A stretch of DNA of 64,000 nt from Candidatus Woesearchaeota archaeon (GTDB taxonomy: Archaea; Nanobdellota; Nanobdellia; Woesearchaeales; GW2011-AR9): contig JABHDY010000003.1 in the NCBI GenBank assembly GCA_018676855.1, positions 633,907 through 697,906 of the forward strand, written 5' to 3'. Of the stretch, positions 17,227-27,712 are shown piece after piece (position 1 is the stretch's first letter; the number at the start of each line of letters is the position of its first letter). The position numbers were made by a program, and so were the translations under genes. The notes below the pieces were generated by a model. The model had not been told where the DNA came from and made no database searches. It was given only the letters and a program-made list of their open reading frames with translations.

Positions 17227-19836
17227 ATGGAAGTTAAAAAAATGGTGAAGCGCTTATTTGCGGTAGGTACCGGAGTAGCAATGCTTGGTGCAACAGCAAT
17301 GGGAGCGTTAGCAGCAGACTTGTCAAATTATCCTGACATGTTCGTGACTGACGGAACTTTTAATGGGTTATTCGTTGTGGGCGAAAGTGCACAAGCAGTT
17401 GATAACTTAGCAATGACAGATATTGCAACACAGATGAAGTATGCAGGATCTGGCGCATCTACAACAACTAGCGTTGCTGGCGATGCATGGATGGTTGGAA
17501 CCAGTTCTAAGTTTTTAGAAATGGCGAACAATGATGGATCGTCTTCTTCAACACAAACAGGAGAAACATTTAGAAATATTTCAACATTTATCGGTGATGA
17601 AGAATTAGGTGCTCTTGCAGATGGTACTTTTAATACCAATGAAAATGAGTACACATATCAGCAATTTTTGTTCTTTGACGAAATTGCAACATCAGTTCTT
17701 GATGCACAAAGTAGAATGGTCAAGTACACTGAAGATGATGCTGATGTGACGGCCGACTTTTTCTTCATTGGAAATGGTGACCAGATTGGTCGATACAAGT
17801 TAGAATTTGGTTCTGCGGCATCAACTGACGTGACAGATAATTCTGGAACAGCAGACACTGCTGGTACATACCTTGATGACTTTGAAAATCGAGAAATTTC
17901 TCTTATGGGAAAAACGTACACCATTGTTATGGCACGGAGAACAACTTCTTTAACTGATGCATATCAAAATGGTATGAAGTTAACGTTAATGGCTGGTGCA
18001 ACAACAGATACTCTTCTTGAAGGAGAATCTAAAACGTACACCGTAGCTGGTGTTGACTATGATGTAACGTTAAGTTATGTTGACGAAACAAACGCTAAAT
18101 TTATTGTAAATGGAGAATCAAGCAATAAACTTTCTGCTGGTGAAACGTATGTTCTTGCTGATAAGTCAGAAATTGGTGTTAGTGAAGTATTATACCAAGC
18201 ATATGCTGGTGGTATCCATTCTGCAACATTCTTCGTAGGAGCACAGAAGATGGTTATTCAGGATGATAACATTACTGGTCAGGCAGAAGGTGCATATAAC
18301 TTAAAAGTTGGATCTGAAGACATTGATGGAACTATCGGATGGATAACTGGTACTGACAACAACGTGACAGCAACAATCAATACGATTGAGGTTAACATGA
18401 GTGCAGAAGACGACTACTTTGTTCCTTCCGGTAGTAAGTTAAGTGATGTAATTGCAGCAGCTGGTGAAGAAAAGGAAGTACTTATGGGAAATACGTTTGA
18501 TCTTGAGTACGCTGGTCTTACGGGCGAAGCAACCCATGACATCCGTTTAAAAACATCTTCATCACGACGATATAAGCTTGGTTTGTTCGATGGTGATGGG
18601 AATCCTGTAGATATTCCTATTGCGTATGCAAACGCAGAGTTTAACCTTACGTTGGGAGAAGAAAGTGGTGCTTATGACTCAGATGCAGCAAATAACGTTA
18701 AAAGATTAGTTCATTATGAGGGTAATGACGTCTACAAAGACGATTACTTTATCCTTACTTCTGGAACTGCTGCCGATGGATCTGCAAAGTCCTATCTACT
18801 ACAGTACAAGGGTGCTGATAAGACAACAAAAACAAGCCCAAAGATTAAGTTTAAGAATATGGGTAGTGGTGAAACGCTTGAATATGCAGTAACTGGGAAC
18901 TCTTCAGCAGCAGCTTTGGCAGCTACTATAAAACTCGGTGGATATTCATTTGCTGTAAACTTTGCATCTCCAGAAGTTGCAGATGATTACCAAGTTGATG
19001 TTGACTTTGATGGCGGAGGTACTGTTGGTACAACTGAAGTTAACTTCGTTGACTACTATGGGTCTGAGTGGCAAATTATAAACAGTACTAACGTTACTCT
19101 TGCTGCGGATGGTCAATCGTCTGTTCAACTTACTGGTGGATATCCTAATGCAGACAAGTATGACAACTATGCTCCAACAAATGTTTCGTTAAACATTACT
19201 GCAACATCAGGTCCAGAATTGCGAGCTACATTCCTTACTTCTTTTGGTCAGGATGGCGCTGTAACTGGTTTAACATTGTTAACACCTGACGGCGAAACTG
19301 AAGTAAGCTATGGATACGATTCCTTGGGAGCGTTCTACACGTTTAATGAACCTGCAAGCGACCCTGACGAATTAACCATTGCGTACCCTGAGAACCAACG
19401 GTTACCACAAGTATACCTTACGTCTGGTTCAACGACAAAAGCAACATCCTCAAGTGGAAACATGATGGCTGTTGAAGTTGTTGACGCAACGAAACTTGAT
19501 AGTGAAGTAGCAAGTGTTACTGCACAGAATCTTATCGTTGTTGGTGGACCATGTGTTAACAGTGTGGCATCCGAGCTACTAGGTAGCCCAGCAGATTGTG
19601 CTGAAGGATTTACCGCAGGAAAAGCACGGGTTAAACTGTTCGAACATGCAAACGGTAACATGGCTATGTTAGTTGCAGGTTACATGGGAGCAGACACACG
19701 GCTTGCTGGTAAAGTTGTTGCGCACAGATCCGCTGAGTTAAGTGGAATGGAAGTTGAGATCGAAGGTACAACGTACAGCGATGCAACAATCGGCGCTCCA
19801 ACAACAGTGGTTGAAGAAGTAGTGGTTGTTGAGTAA
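17227..19836 (+). CDS. S-layer-like secreted surface protein
   Basis: Signal peptide (KRLFAVGTGVAMLGATAMGALAA|D), ~870 aa, acidic, beta-rich, low Cys. ATG 17227 preceded by GGAGG. Confidence 0.75.
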   Translation: MEVKKMVKRLFAVGTGVAMLGATAMGALAADLSNYPDMFVTDGTFNGLFVVGESAQAVDNLAMTDIATQMKYAGSGASTTTSVAGDAWMVGTSSKFLEMANNDGSSSSTQTGETFRNISTFIGDEELGALADGTFNTNENEYTYQQFLFFDEIATSVLDAQSRMVKYTEDDADVTADFFFIGNGDQIGRYKLEFGSAASTDVTDNSGTADTAGTYLDDFENREISLMGKTYTIVMARRTTSLTDAYQNGMKLTLMAGATTDTLLEGESKTYTVAGVDYDVTLSYVDETNAKFIVNGESSNKLSAGETYVLADKSEIGVSEVLYQAYAGGIHSATFFVGAQKMVIQDDNITGQAEGAYNLKVGSEDIDGTIGWITGTDNNVTATINTIEVNMSAEDDYFVPSGSKLSDVIAAAGEEKEVLMGNTFDLEYAGLTGEATHDIRLKTSSSRRYKLGLFDGDGNPVDIPIAYANAEFNLTLGEESGAYDSDAANNVKRLVHYEGNDVYKDDYFILTSGTAADGSAKSYLLQYKGADKTTKTSPKIKFKNMGSGETLEYAVTGNSSAAALAATIKLGGYSFAVNFASPEVADDYQVDVDFDGGGTVGTTEVNFVDYYGSEWQIINSTNVTLAADGQSSVQLTGGYPNADKYDNYAPTNVSLNITATSGPELRATFLTSFGQDGAVTGLTLLTPDGETEVSYGYDSLGAFYTFNEPASDPDELTIAYPENQRLPQVYLTSGSTTKATSSSGNMMAVEVVDATKLDSEVASVTAQNLIVVGGPCVNSVASELLGSPADCAEGFTAGKARVKLFEHANGNMAMLVAGYMGADTRLAGKVVAHRSAELSGMEVEIEGTTYSDATIGAPTTVVEEVVVVE

Positions 19837-19847
19837 ACCTCAAAACT

Positions 19848-19874
19848 ATTTTTTTCTTTTTTTTTCTTTTTTTC
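19848..19874 (+). terminator. T-rich archaeal-type terminator after the S-layer-like gene
   Basis: ctatttttttcttttttttttctttttttc immediately downstream of the TAA. Confidence 0.55.
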
Positions 19875-19962
19875 TTACACGCTTTTTTTGAATAGGATTA
19901 TTTATTGAATAGATGTTTCAGGAAAAGCTTTTATAGAGTACAATATTACTATGGTATGAACA

Positions 19963-21000
19963 ATGGTCCTTTATAAGAATTATATCCCTCTGGGAATTTT
20001 GGCTGTGTTAATAGTTGCTTCTATTTTTGTTATTAAACCGTTCGGACTAGCAATATTTTTCGGTGCGTTACTTGCATACATGTCTTCCTCATTATATAAA
20101 ATTATTTTGAAAAAGTTTAATCATAAAACTATTTCTGCGCTTGTTGTTTGTGTGGTAGTTTTGTTAGTATTAAGTACTTTGGGCGGTTTGTTTGTTAATA
20201 CCCTTGTTCGAGAATCGTTTTCTTTGTTTGCACTTGGAAAACAACGGTTAGCAACAGGTTTGTTTGTTGGATGTGAAAACAGTTTTTGTGAGAAATTGCA
20301 TGAGTTTAGCCTTGATCAGGACGTACGATACCATACACAACAAACCTTGAAAGCTGTTACTAATTGGATTATAGACCGTGGATCAAACTTTCTTATAAGT
20401 GTACCAAGAATAGTTCTTAATTTGTTCGTTATATTCTTTACCATGTTCTACTTTTTACGTGATGGAAACAAAATAATTGCAAAATTGAACGATTTTCTGA
20501 GCATGAACCGGAAGAAATATTCATTTGTAATTCATCGTTTGAAAGAAATACTTCACGGTGTCGTGTACGGATATCTGATAGTTGCGTTAATACAGGGAGC
20601 GTTAGGAGCACTCGGTTTCTTTCTCTTTGGAGTACCATCTCCACTGTTCTGGGGCGTTGTCATGGGCTTATCAGCGTTAATACCATTCTTAGGAACGTGG
20701 CTTGTATGGCTTCCAGCATCATTAATACTGTTCTTGAATGGAATGTTTCAAGATTCAACACCATTAATCCTTAAGGGTATTGGATTATTTGCATACTCAC
20801 TTATTTTTGTAAGTACTATTGACAATTTCTTACGGCCAAAGATGATGGGAGAAAAAGCAAAGACACATCCTGCAGTTATCATGCTTGGCATTTTTGGCGG
20901 CATTTTGGTATTTGGACCTGCAGGCGTTTTAATAGGGCCAATAATTCTTGCATTAACATTTGTATTCTTAGATGTATATGTAAAGAAACAAGCAGAATAA
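19963..21000 (+). CDS. AI-2E (PerM/YdiK) family transporter
   Basis: Polytopic; GVPSPLFWGVVMGLSALIPFLGTWLVWLPASLILFLNG and DNFLRPKMMGEKAKTHPAVIMLGIFGGILVFGPAGVLIGPIILAL. Confidence 0.85.
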   Translation: MVLYKNYIPLGILAVLIVASIFVIKPFGLAIFFGALLAYMSSSLYKIILKKFNHKTISALVVCVVVLLVLSTLGGLFVNTLVRESFSLFALGKQRLATGLFVGCENSFCEKLHEFSLDQDVRYHTQQTLKAVTNWIIDRGSNFLISVPRIVLNLFVIFFTMFYFLRDGNKIIAKLNDFLSMNRKKYSFVIHRLKEILHGVVYGYLIVALIQGALGALGFFLFGVPSPLFWGVVMGLSALIPFLGTWLVWLPASLILFLNGMFQDSTPLILKGIGLFAYSLIFVSTIDNFLRPKMMGEKAKTHPAVIMLGIFGGILVFGPAGVLIGPIILALTFVFLDVYVKKQAE

Positions 21001-21039
21001 TTCTTTCAATATTTTATTACTATAATTATATAACTAATT

Positions 21040-21516
21040 CTAATGTAATTTATAGAAACTAATAAACTCTTCTTCAGAAATAGGTAATCCTGCGTCTAAA
21101 AGTAATTTTGCAAGTTTAAATCCGTCCTTTGCAATATCTTGCGTTCTTGCAAATTTTTTGATATTATTAACCGTATGGTTGCAGAGATATCCTTCATTAA
21201 GTTTGACAACAACATGTTTCTTTTTCTTTTGTAGGGTTAAACTCTTTGGCAAAAATACTACTGTATCAAGTTTTAAATGACTTCCTTGTTGCGAAAAACC
21301 GTTCTTATCTAACTCTTTCGTGATAAGCTGTTGAAGAAAATCTGTCTTATTCTTTGCAGTAATCACACTTTTATTGATGTTATTACTTTTTGTTGTTTCG
21401 TATACTCTTCCAAGATACTGTTTAACCTTTTGTCTTGGTCCCTTAGCAGTTTTAGTACTTTCTACAACATAGGCATATGAGTTCTTGTTAATATTTTTTG
21501 TTCGTATGTATGCCAT
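21040..21516 (-). CDS. conserved hypothetical protein with a MAYIR…GPRQKVKQYLGRV N-terminus
   Basis: The N-terminus resembles that of IS1634-type transposases; the remainder does not. Confidence 0.5.
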   Translation of the reverse strand: MAYIRTKNINKNSYAYVVESTKTAKGPRQKVKQYLGRVYETTKSNNINKSVITAKNKTDFLQQLITKELDKNGFSQQGSHLKLDTVVFLPKSLTLQKKKKHVVVKLNEGYLCNHTVNNIKKFARTQDIAKDGFKLAKLLLDAGLPISEEEFISFYKLH

Positions 21517-21544
21517 GATAATAAGTAAAAGATATATTGTTTTC

Positions 21545-23011
21545 TTAACACGTAATACCTATTGCTGCAAGTTCTTTCTCAACAAGACATGTTTTAAGTG
21601 CATTACAGAATGGGGAATACTTTTCATTTTTGTTTAGTTCGAACCCTTGAAGAACATATTTTGATGGAAGAACATACACCTCTTCGTTACTATGCGCTTT
21701 TCGTAGGGAATTACATGTTGGACTTTTCATTACAGATTCAAAACTTTTCCAATTAGTAAATTTTGCACCGACATCAAACGGTGGAAGGTAATCACATGGT
21801 TCTTGCGCCTCAACAAATGTATGTTTTCCATTTATTTTAACTACGTGGTACGAAGCACTATTCTCACCGTCCTGAACCTGGACACACATATGTATCTTAT
21901 CAACCTTATCGTAGAACACATTATTTTCAATATTTTTTTCAAGAACGGATTTCATAGACGTTGACAATTCTGCTTCAGTTTGAAAATAAATTGCGTGGCC
22001 AGTCGTCACACCTTTAATAATAAAGAAAGCACCAATAATGATAAGGATACTAAATACGGCAATTACAGCAACTTTTTTCTTATCAATTCCTTGTTGTGGT
22101 GTTGACGTTGAACGTCTTTGTGTTTGAGTTGTTTGAGAAGTTTTTCCACTTCGTTGTAAATACTGTTGATAATTATGTTTTAATGTGGATTTGTATGCAT
22201 GTTCTATTTCTGGTTCTGACCATCCTGCTTTCAGAAGAGCATTTTTTATGGTAGGATATTTCTGACCCTGCTTAATATGTTGTGTGATATAATTGACAAT
22301 TTTTGGTTTTGTTGATTTTGAAGATCCTTTCCTTGTAATATAATAAACTCCACCTATTCCTGCAATAAGAATAACAATAAAAAGGAGAATATATGCTATT
22401 GTTCTCGTTGTATTTGCACTTTCTTCAACAGAAATAATGTCAGACTGTGTTGTTTCAACGTCTAGTTGAAGGCCCGCCAGTCCAGTTGAAATGTCGTTAA
22501 TATTACCTGACAAATCTTGTTGAATTTGTGACTGGATCGTATTAATACTCTCGACGTTTGTATTTAACGAATTCATTTGTGTAAGCAGAGTTGAAACACT
22601 TTGTTCAAGCGTTGCTAATCGTTGTTGTGTTGCGGTTCCATTTCCCTGTAATGAGGTTATTTGTTGTTGAAGTTCTGTTATTGTTTCTTCATATACTGTT
22701 GAAACCGCGATCGTTTCTACTGTTTCATTTGTAATATTAGTTTCTATAGTTGCATTGACGTCTGGTACTGTTACATTAACAACACTATCAACAGGTTCAG
22801 TGGTAGCACTTTCAGCTTCAGGATCCCATATACATAAACCAGCTTCATTACAGTAACATATTCCTTCATCAAGATAGTTTAATTCACAAAATGATTCACA
22901 TTCCTCATTCGCAGTACACGATTCTTCCAAATCAATAGGTGCTGAATATACAGAAAAAGCTAACACTACAACTAGAAGTACAAGTATCACTACGATATGT
23001 TTACTTTTCAT
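21545..23011 (-). CDS. secreted/membrane protein with coiled coil and two TM segments
   Basis: Signal peptide, Cys cluster (CTANEECESFCELNYLDEGICYC), coiled-coil ITELQQQITSLQG, two hydrophobic segments. Confidence 0.6.
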   Translation of the reverse strand: MKSKHIVVILVLLVVVLAFSVYSAPIDLEESCTANEECESFCELNYLDEGICYCNEAGLCIWDPEAESATTEPVDSVVNVTVPDVNATIETNITNETVETIAVSTVYEETITELQQQITSLQGNGTATQQRLATLEQSVSTLLTQMNSLNTNVESINTIQSQIQQDLSGNINDISTGLAGLQLDVETTQSDIISVEESANTTRTIAYILLFIVILIAGIGGVYYITRKGSSKSTKPKIVNYITQHIKQGQKYPTIKNALLKAGWSEPEIEHAYKSTLKHNYQQYLQRSGKTSQTTQTQRRSTSTPQQGIDKKKVAVIAVFSILIIIGAFFIIKGVTTGHAIYFQTEAELSTSMKSVLEKNIENNVFYDKVDKIHMCVQVQDGENSASYHVVKINGKHTFVEAQEPCDYLPPFDVGAKFTNWKSFESVMKSPTCNSLRKAHSNEEVYVLPSKYVLQGFELNKNEKYSPFCNALKTCLVEKELAAIGITC

Positions 23012-23136
23012 CGTCCTCTTTTCAGTATAAGTAGTATTTCATTGTTTATATATTTAATTGTTTATGAGAAGATTTTTTGAGTACTATACGCACTATAACA
23101 ATTAATTTTAAATAATCCAGCCAATTCAACCCCACA

Positions 23137-24429
23137 ATGCTTGATATAAAATTTGTACGGGAACATAAAGATATTGTAAAAGCGTCTGAGAAAAAACGTG
23201 GTCATGATCAAAAAATGGTTGATACTGTCCTATCACTTGATGAAGCCTGGAAAAAAGAAGTTAAAAAGATGCAGGAACTTAACCATAAACGGAATGTTGT
23301 TTCTGAAGAAATTAACGCTGCAAAAAAGGCTGGTAAGAACGATATAGCACAAAAAAAGATTGAAGAAATGCGTAAAGTTATTGATACTATAAAAAAACAA
23401 GAAGATACGGCAGAATCTGCTATGAAAGAAAGGAATGATACATTACAAAATGTTGGAAATGTGTTACATGAATCTGTCCCTCAAGGAAAAGACGATTCTG
23501 AAAATGTTGAACTGAAAAAAGTTGGTAAAATACCAGAATTCGATTTTCCTCTTAAAGACCATATTGAATTAGGATTGGATTTAGATCTTATTGATTTGGA
23601 AACAGCTGCCATGACGTCAGGTGCACGTTTTTATTATTTGAAAAATGAAGCTGTATTGTTAGACATGGCACTTCAACGGTTTGCTATTGACAAACTTATT
23701 GCGAAGGGGTTTACAATGCATCTTGTACCGTTCATGCTTAACAGAGCAGCGTTAGAGGGTGGCGTGAACTTATCAGAATTTAAGGATACGATTTATAAGA
23801 TTGAAGATGAAGATTTGTATTTAATTGGAACGTCTGAACATCCTTTAGTAGCGTTACGGAAAGATTCCGTTATACAAGACAAAGAATTGCCAATGTTAAT
23901 TGGTGGCGTGAGTACATGTTTTAGAAAAGAATTGGGGTCTCATGGACGTGACGACAAAGGAATATTTAGGGTTCATCAATTCAATAAAGTTGAACAAGTA
24001 GTGTATTGTAAACCTGAAGAATCGTACAAATTCTTTGACGAATTACAAAAGAATGCGGAAGAACTGTTTACAGAATTAGGCATTCCGTTTAGAGTAGTAA
24101 ACATTTGTACGGGAGATTTAGGAAACAAACAAGCTCTTCAATATGACATTGAAGCATGGATGCCTGGACAGAAAGAGGGCAAGGGCGCATATAGAGAAGT
24201 AACGTCATGTAGTAATGTAACGAGTTATCAAGCAGTAACTCTCAACACAAAATATTTGAAACAGGATGGTACTCGTGAGTACGTTCATATGCTTAACAAT
24301 ACTGCTCTGGCAACGTCAAGAGTTATTGTTGCAATCTTAGAAAACTTCCAAACAAAGAATGGTACTGTAAAGATTCCTAAAGCGTTATGGCCGTACATGA
24401 GTGGAATTAAAGAGATTAAAGGAAAATAA
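23137..24429 (+). CDS. serS: serine--tRNA ligase
   Basis: MLDIKFVREHKDIVKASEKKRG; coiled-coil arm; GTSEHPL, FRKELGSHGRDDKGIFRVHQFNKVEQ, NNTALATSRVIVAILENFQ. Confidence 0.95.
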   Translation: MLDIKFVREHKDIVKASEKKRGHDQKMVDTVLSLDEAWKKEVKKMQELNHKRNVVSEEINAAKKAGKNDIAQKKIEEMRKVIDTIKKQEDTAESAMKERNDTLQNVGNVLHESVPQGKDDSENVELKKVGKIPEFDFPLKDHIELGLDLDLIDLETAAMTSGARFYYLKNEAVLLDMALQRFAIDKLIAKGFTMHLVPFMLNRAALEGGVNLSEFKDTIYKIEDEDLYLIGTSEHPLVALRKDSVIQDKELPMLIGGVSTCFRKELGSHGRDDKGIFRVHQFNKVEQVVYCKPEESYKFFDELQKNAEELFTELGIPFRVVNICTGDLGNKQALQYDIEAWMPGQKEGKGAYREVTSCSNVTSYQAVTLNTKYLKQDGTREYVHMLNNTALATSRVIVAILENFQTKNGTVKIPKALWPYMSGIKEIKGK

Positions 24430-24431
24430 AA

Positions 24432-25166
24432 ATGAACATAATAAAATTAGGCGGGTCAATTGTGAACCCAGACGGAAAATATGATGATAGTGCTATTCAA
24501 GAATTTATTGATTTAGTAAAAGACACTTCAGACAAATTTATTTTTATTGTTGGTGGTGGAAAGTTGTGTCGGTTTGTTCAAGATGCATCTGCACCATCTC
24601 TTAACGACGCACTTGGTGATGAAAATAGTGTTAATAGGGCACGTGATTGGGTTGGTATTGCAACAACAAACATTAACGCTGAATATGTACTTAACAAATT
24701 TGTAGAAACTTTTAATGATGAAGTGTATCCTCAATTATTACTTGATCCAACACAAAAACTAAATACAGACAAACGAATTTTCTTTACAGGTGGCTGGAAA
24801 CCTGGTAGTAGTACAGATAAAGATATGATGCTCCTTGCAGAAACGTTTAATGCAGATAATGTTTTTAAGATAAGTGATTTTAAGATTGTTAAAGATATTA
24901 AACCAACAGAATTTGCAAAAGTTCCTAAAGAAGAGAAAGAAAAAGTTTTATCAGAGGCCAATGATATTCATGAAATGACATGGAAAGACTTACATGCCCT
25001 TGTTGGAGATGAATGGATACCTGGTCTAAGTACACCGTTTGATTCAAAAGCTGTTCAAATAGGTCTTACAATGAAATCTACATTAACATTATACATTGGT
25101 AGAAAGGAAGAAGTTCCTAAAATGTTAGCTGGAGAAAAGTTTGTAGGAACTATTGTGAAAGGATGA
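24432..25166 (+). CDS. pyrH: uridylate kinase, archaeal type
   Basis: IIKLGGSIV, FIVGGGKLCRFVQ, GWKPGSSTDKDMMLLAE; amino-acid-kinase fold. Confidence 0.82.
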   Translation: MNIIKLGGSIVNPDGKYDDSAIQEFIDLVKDTSDKFIFIVGGGKLCRFVQDASAPSLNDALGDENSVNRARDWVGIATTNINAEYVLNKFVETFNDEVYPQLLLDPTQKLNTDKRIFFTGGWKPGSSTDKDMMLLAETFNADNVFKISDFKIVKDIKPTEFAKVPKEEKEKVLSEANDIHEMTWKDLHALVGDEWIPGLSTPFDSKAVQIGLTMKSTLTLYIGRKEEVPKMLAGEKFVGTIVKG

Positions 25167-25861
25167 TTCTAGATTCCATACAAAAAGACTTGCACATATT
25201 ACAAAATACTGAGAAAGCTAAACTTCTTTCAGGATTTTTTAAAACCGGTCCTGGTCAGTATGGTGAGGGTGACGTTTTCTTAGGATTAACAATGCCTCAA
25301 ACTCGAACCATTGCAAAAAAATATTTTAAAGATGTTAGTATGTCTGAAGTGCAAGAATTAGTAAAAAGCAAATTTCATGAGTGTAGAATGTGTGCACTTG
25401 TCATGTTAGTGTACAAATATGAAAAATCTGATAATGAAAGAAAAGAGATTTATGATTTCTTTTTACGTAATACAAAATATATTAACAATTGGGATTTGGT
25501 TGATGTAACCGTTCCAAGAACTGTTGGTTTCTATTTGGTTGATAAAGATCGAAGCATTTTATACACATTAGCAAAATCTTCTGATTTATGGGAACGACGA
25601 ATAGCTGTCTTGGCAACGTTTGCGTTCATTCGTCATAACGATTTTAAAGATTCTTTAGCAATTGCAGAAATATTGTTACAAGATACACACGATTTGATTC
25701 ATAAAGCTGTTGGATGGATGTTACGCGAAATTGGAAAAAGAAATCAAGATGTTGAAGAAGAATTCTTACAAAATCATTACAAAACTATGCCTAGAACAAT
25801 GCTTCGGTATGCGATAGAAAAGTTTGATGATGATACAAGAAAGCATTACATGAAAAAATAA
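25163..25861 (+). CDS. DNA alkylation repair protein (AlkD-like)
   Basis: FFKTGPGQYGEGDVFLGLTMPQTRTIAKKY, NNWDLVDVTVPRTVG, AVGWMLREIGKR. Confidence 0.88.
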   Translation: MILDSIQKDLHILQNTEKAKLLSGFFKTGPGQYGEGDVFLGLTMPQTRTIAKKYFKDVSMSEVQELVKSKFHECRMCALVMLVYKYEKSDNERKEIYDFFLRNTKYINNWDLVDVTVPRTVGFYLVDKDRSILYTLAKSSDLWERRIAVLATFAFIRHNDFKDSLAIAEILLQDTHDLIHKAVGWMLREIGKRNQDVEEEFLQNHYKTMPRTMLRYAIEKFDDDTRKHYMKK

Positions 25862-25942
25862 ATAATAGGGTAAACGAATAAACTGAAACCCGTATTCTTT
25901 AAGAACAAAAACAATATAAACAACTGAGAGTTATTCAATTGA

Positions 25943-27010
25943 ATGTCCTTATTCAAAGATATGTTACAAAGTGGCGAATCACTGTTTCGAGATACAATCT
26001 TTTTAAGTTACGATTTTCATCCAAAAATACTGTTTGGTCGGGAAAATGAACAGAAACAGTTCGCAATTGCCATTAGACCACTTTTACAGAATCATGATGG
26101 ACGAAACCTTTTCGTGTGCGGTGCTCCAGGTATTGGGAAAACAACTGCATGTAAACATGTTCTGAGAGAATTGGAAGAAGAAAGTAATGACGTTGTACCT
26201 TTTTATATTAATTGTTGGAAAGAAAATACGACGTACAAAATCTTTTCAAAGATGTGTATGGAATTAGGGTTTAAATTTATTCAGAACAAAAAAACGAGTG
26301 AATTATTTACATTAATTAAAGATACATTGAACAAAAAATCTGCTGTGTTTGTCTTTGATGAGATTGATAAGCTTGAAGATACAGACTTTTTGTATACTAT
26401 ACTGGAAGACATTTATCGAAAATCAATTTTTTGTATAACAAATTATAGGGACAGTTATTCAGAACTTGATGAAAGAATACGAAGTAGGCTAAATCCAGAA
26501 TTTGTGTTATTTCGACCATATTCAGAATCTGAGATTGCATCTATTTTACAACAACGGCGTGAGTATGCGTTCGTGCAGGGATGTTGGGCAGACGATGCAT
26601 TTAAAGAAATTGTTGAAAAGTGTGCAGAAACGAAAGATATTCGTGTCGGTTTATATTTAATGAAAGAAGCTGGCCAAATTGCAGAAGAAAAAAGTAGTAA
26701 AACCATTTCTGTTGAACATGTCGCATCAGCAATACATAAAGTTGATGATTTTCATATTAAACCTAAAGAAGGTTTAGATGATGAATTAAAACATGTACTT
26801 GACATTGTTCGTGATTGTAACGGTCAGAAAATCGGTGATGTGTTTAATTCCTATGTTGAAAAGGGTGGGGAGTTAAGTTATAAAAGTTTTCAACGGAGAA
26901 TTACGAAACTTGACGAAGCACGGTTCTTATCAACTGAAAAGATTTCTGGCAAAGAAGGAAATTCAACACGATTACATTATGCGTCACATAGAAAGTTAAC
27001 AGATTTTTAG
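25943..27010 (+). CDS. Orc1/Cdc6-type initiator AAA+ ATPase
   Basis: GRENEQKQFAIAIRPLL, VCGAPGIGKTTACKHV, VFVFDEIDKLED, RIRSRLNPE; C-terminal winged helix. Confidence 0.85.
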   Translation: MSLFKDMLQSGESLFRDTIFLSYDFHPKILFGRENEQKQFAIAIRPLLQNHDGRNLFVCGAPGIGKTTACKHVLRELEEESNDVVPFYINCWKENTTYKIFSKMCMELGFKFIQNKKTSELFTLIKDTLNKKSAVFVFDEIDKLEDTDFLYTILEDIYRKSIFCITNYRDSYSELDERIRSRLNPEFVLFRPYSESEIASILQQRREYAFVQGCWADDAFKEIVEKCAETKDIRVGLYLMKEAGQIAEEKSSKTISVEHVASAIHKVDDFHIKPKEGLDDELKHVLDIVRDCNGQKIGDVFNSYVEKGGELSYKSFQRRITKLDEARFLSTEKISGKEGNSTRLHYASHRKLTDF

Positions 27011-27039
27011 AATTTTTATTATTCTTATATTCTTTTTAT

Positions 27040-27657
27040 TTATTTGGGCAATCCAATATCAACCACAACAACATTATCTTTACTTTCTAATCCTTTCTTA
27101 ACATCATGGAAACATATAATAAGATCAACATCACATTGTTTATCTGACATCTTGCCAGTATCCGCATTTAATCCGGAGGGAACATCAACAGCAACTTTTA
27201 TTCCGGATAAAGAATTAAAATAGTCTATCCCAAGGGATACCGGTTCACGTATGTTTCCTTGTATTCCAGTTCCAAGTAATGCATCTATTAAAATCAAATC
27301 AACATTATTTTGAACACGGAATTTACTTAATTCTTCTTTAGTTGTTATAGGGATTATAGAAATTGTATCTTTAATTTTATCATAACTTTCCTTTGCTTCT
27401 TTTGTAAGGTTATCTTCCCAACCAAAGAATAAGATAGTTACAAAACATTCTTCTGCAAAATGTCGTGCAGCAACAAATCCGTCACCACCATTATTACCAT
27501 GGCTAGAAAATATAATTATATGTTTTTCTTCAATATCATACTTTTGTTTTATAGAATCAAAAACTTTCCTTCCAGCATTTCCCATAAGCTGAGAAATAGA
27601 AATACCCTGCTGTACTGCATCATGTTCCAACGCTTTAATTTCCTGCGCAGTTATCAT
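27040..27657 (-). CDS. nnrE: NAD(P)H-hydrate epimerase (YjeF N-terminal domain only)
   Basis: MGNAGRKVFDSI, GNNGGDGFVAARHF, DALLGTGIQGNIREP, VDVPSGLNADTG. Confidence 0.87.
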   Translation of the reverse strand: MITAQEIKALEHDAVQQGISISQLMGNAGRKVFDSIKQKYDIEEKHIIIFSSHGNNGGDGFVAARHFAEECFVTILFFGWEDNLTKEAKESYDKIKDTISIIPITTKEELSKFRVQNNVDLILIDALLGTGIQGNIREPVSLGIDYFNSLSGIKVAVDVPSGLNADTGKMSDKQCDVDLIICFHDVKKGLESKDNVVVVDIGLPK

Positions 27658-27712
27658 AATAATATGTCATGGAAAGCAACTTTTATAAACTTTCTTATAC
27701 TCCACAACAATC

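Noticed and set aside
27040-27657. Truncated NnrD/NnrE bifunctional gene
   Set aside because: The epimerase domain alone is a normal stand-alone family, so the absence of the dehydratase domain is not evidence of truncation.
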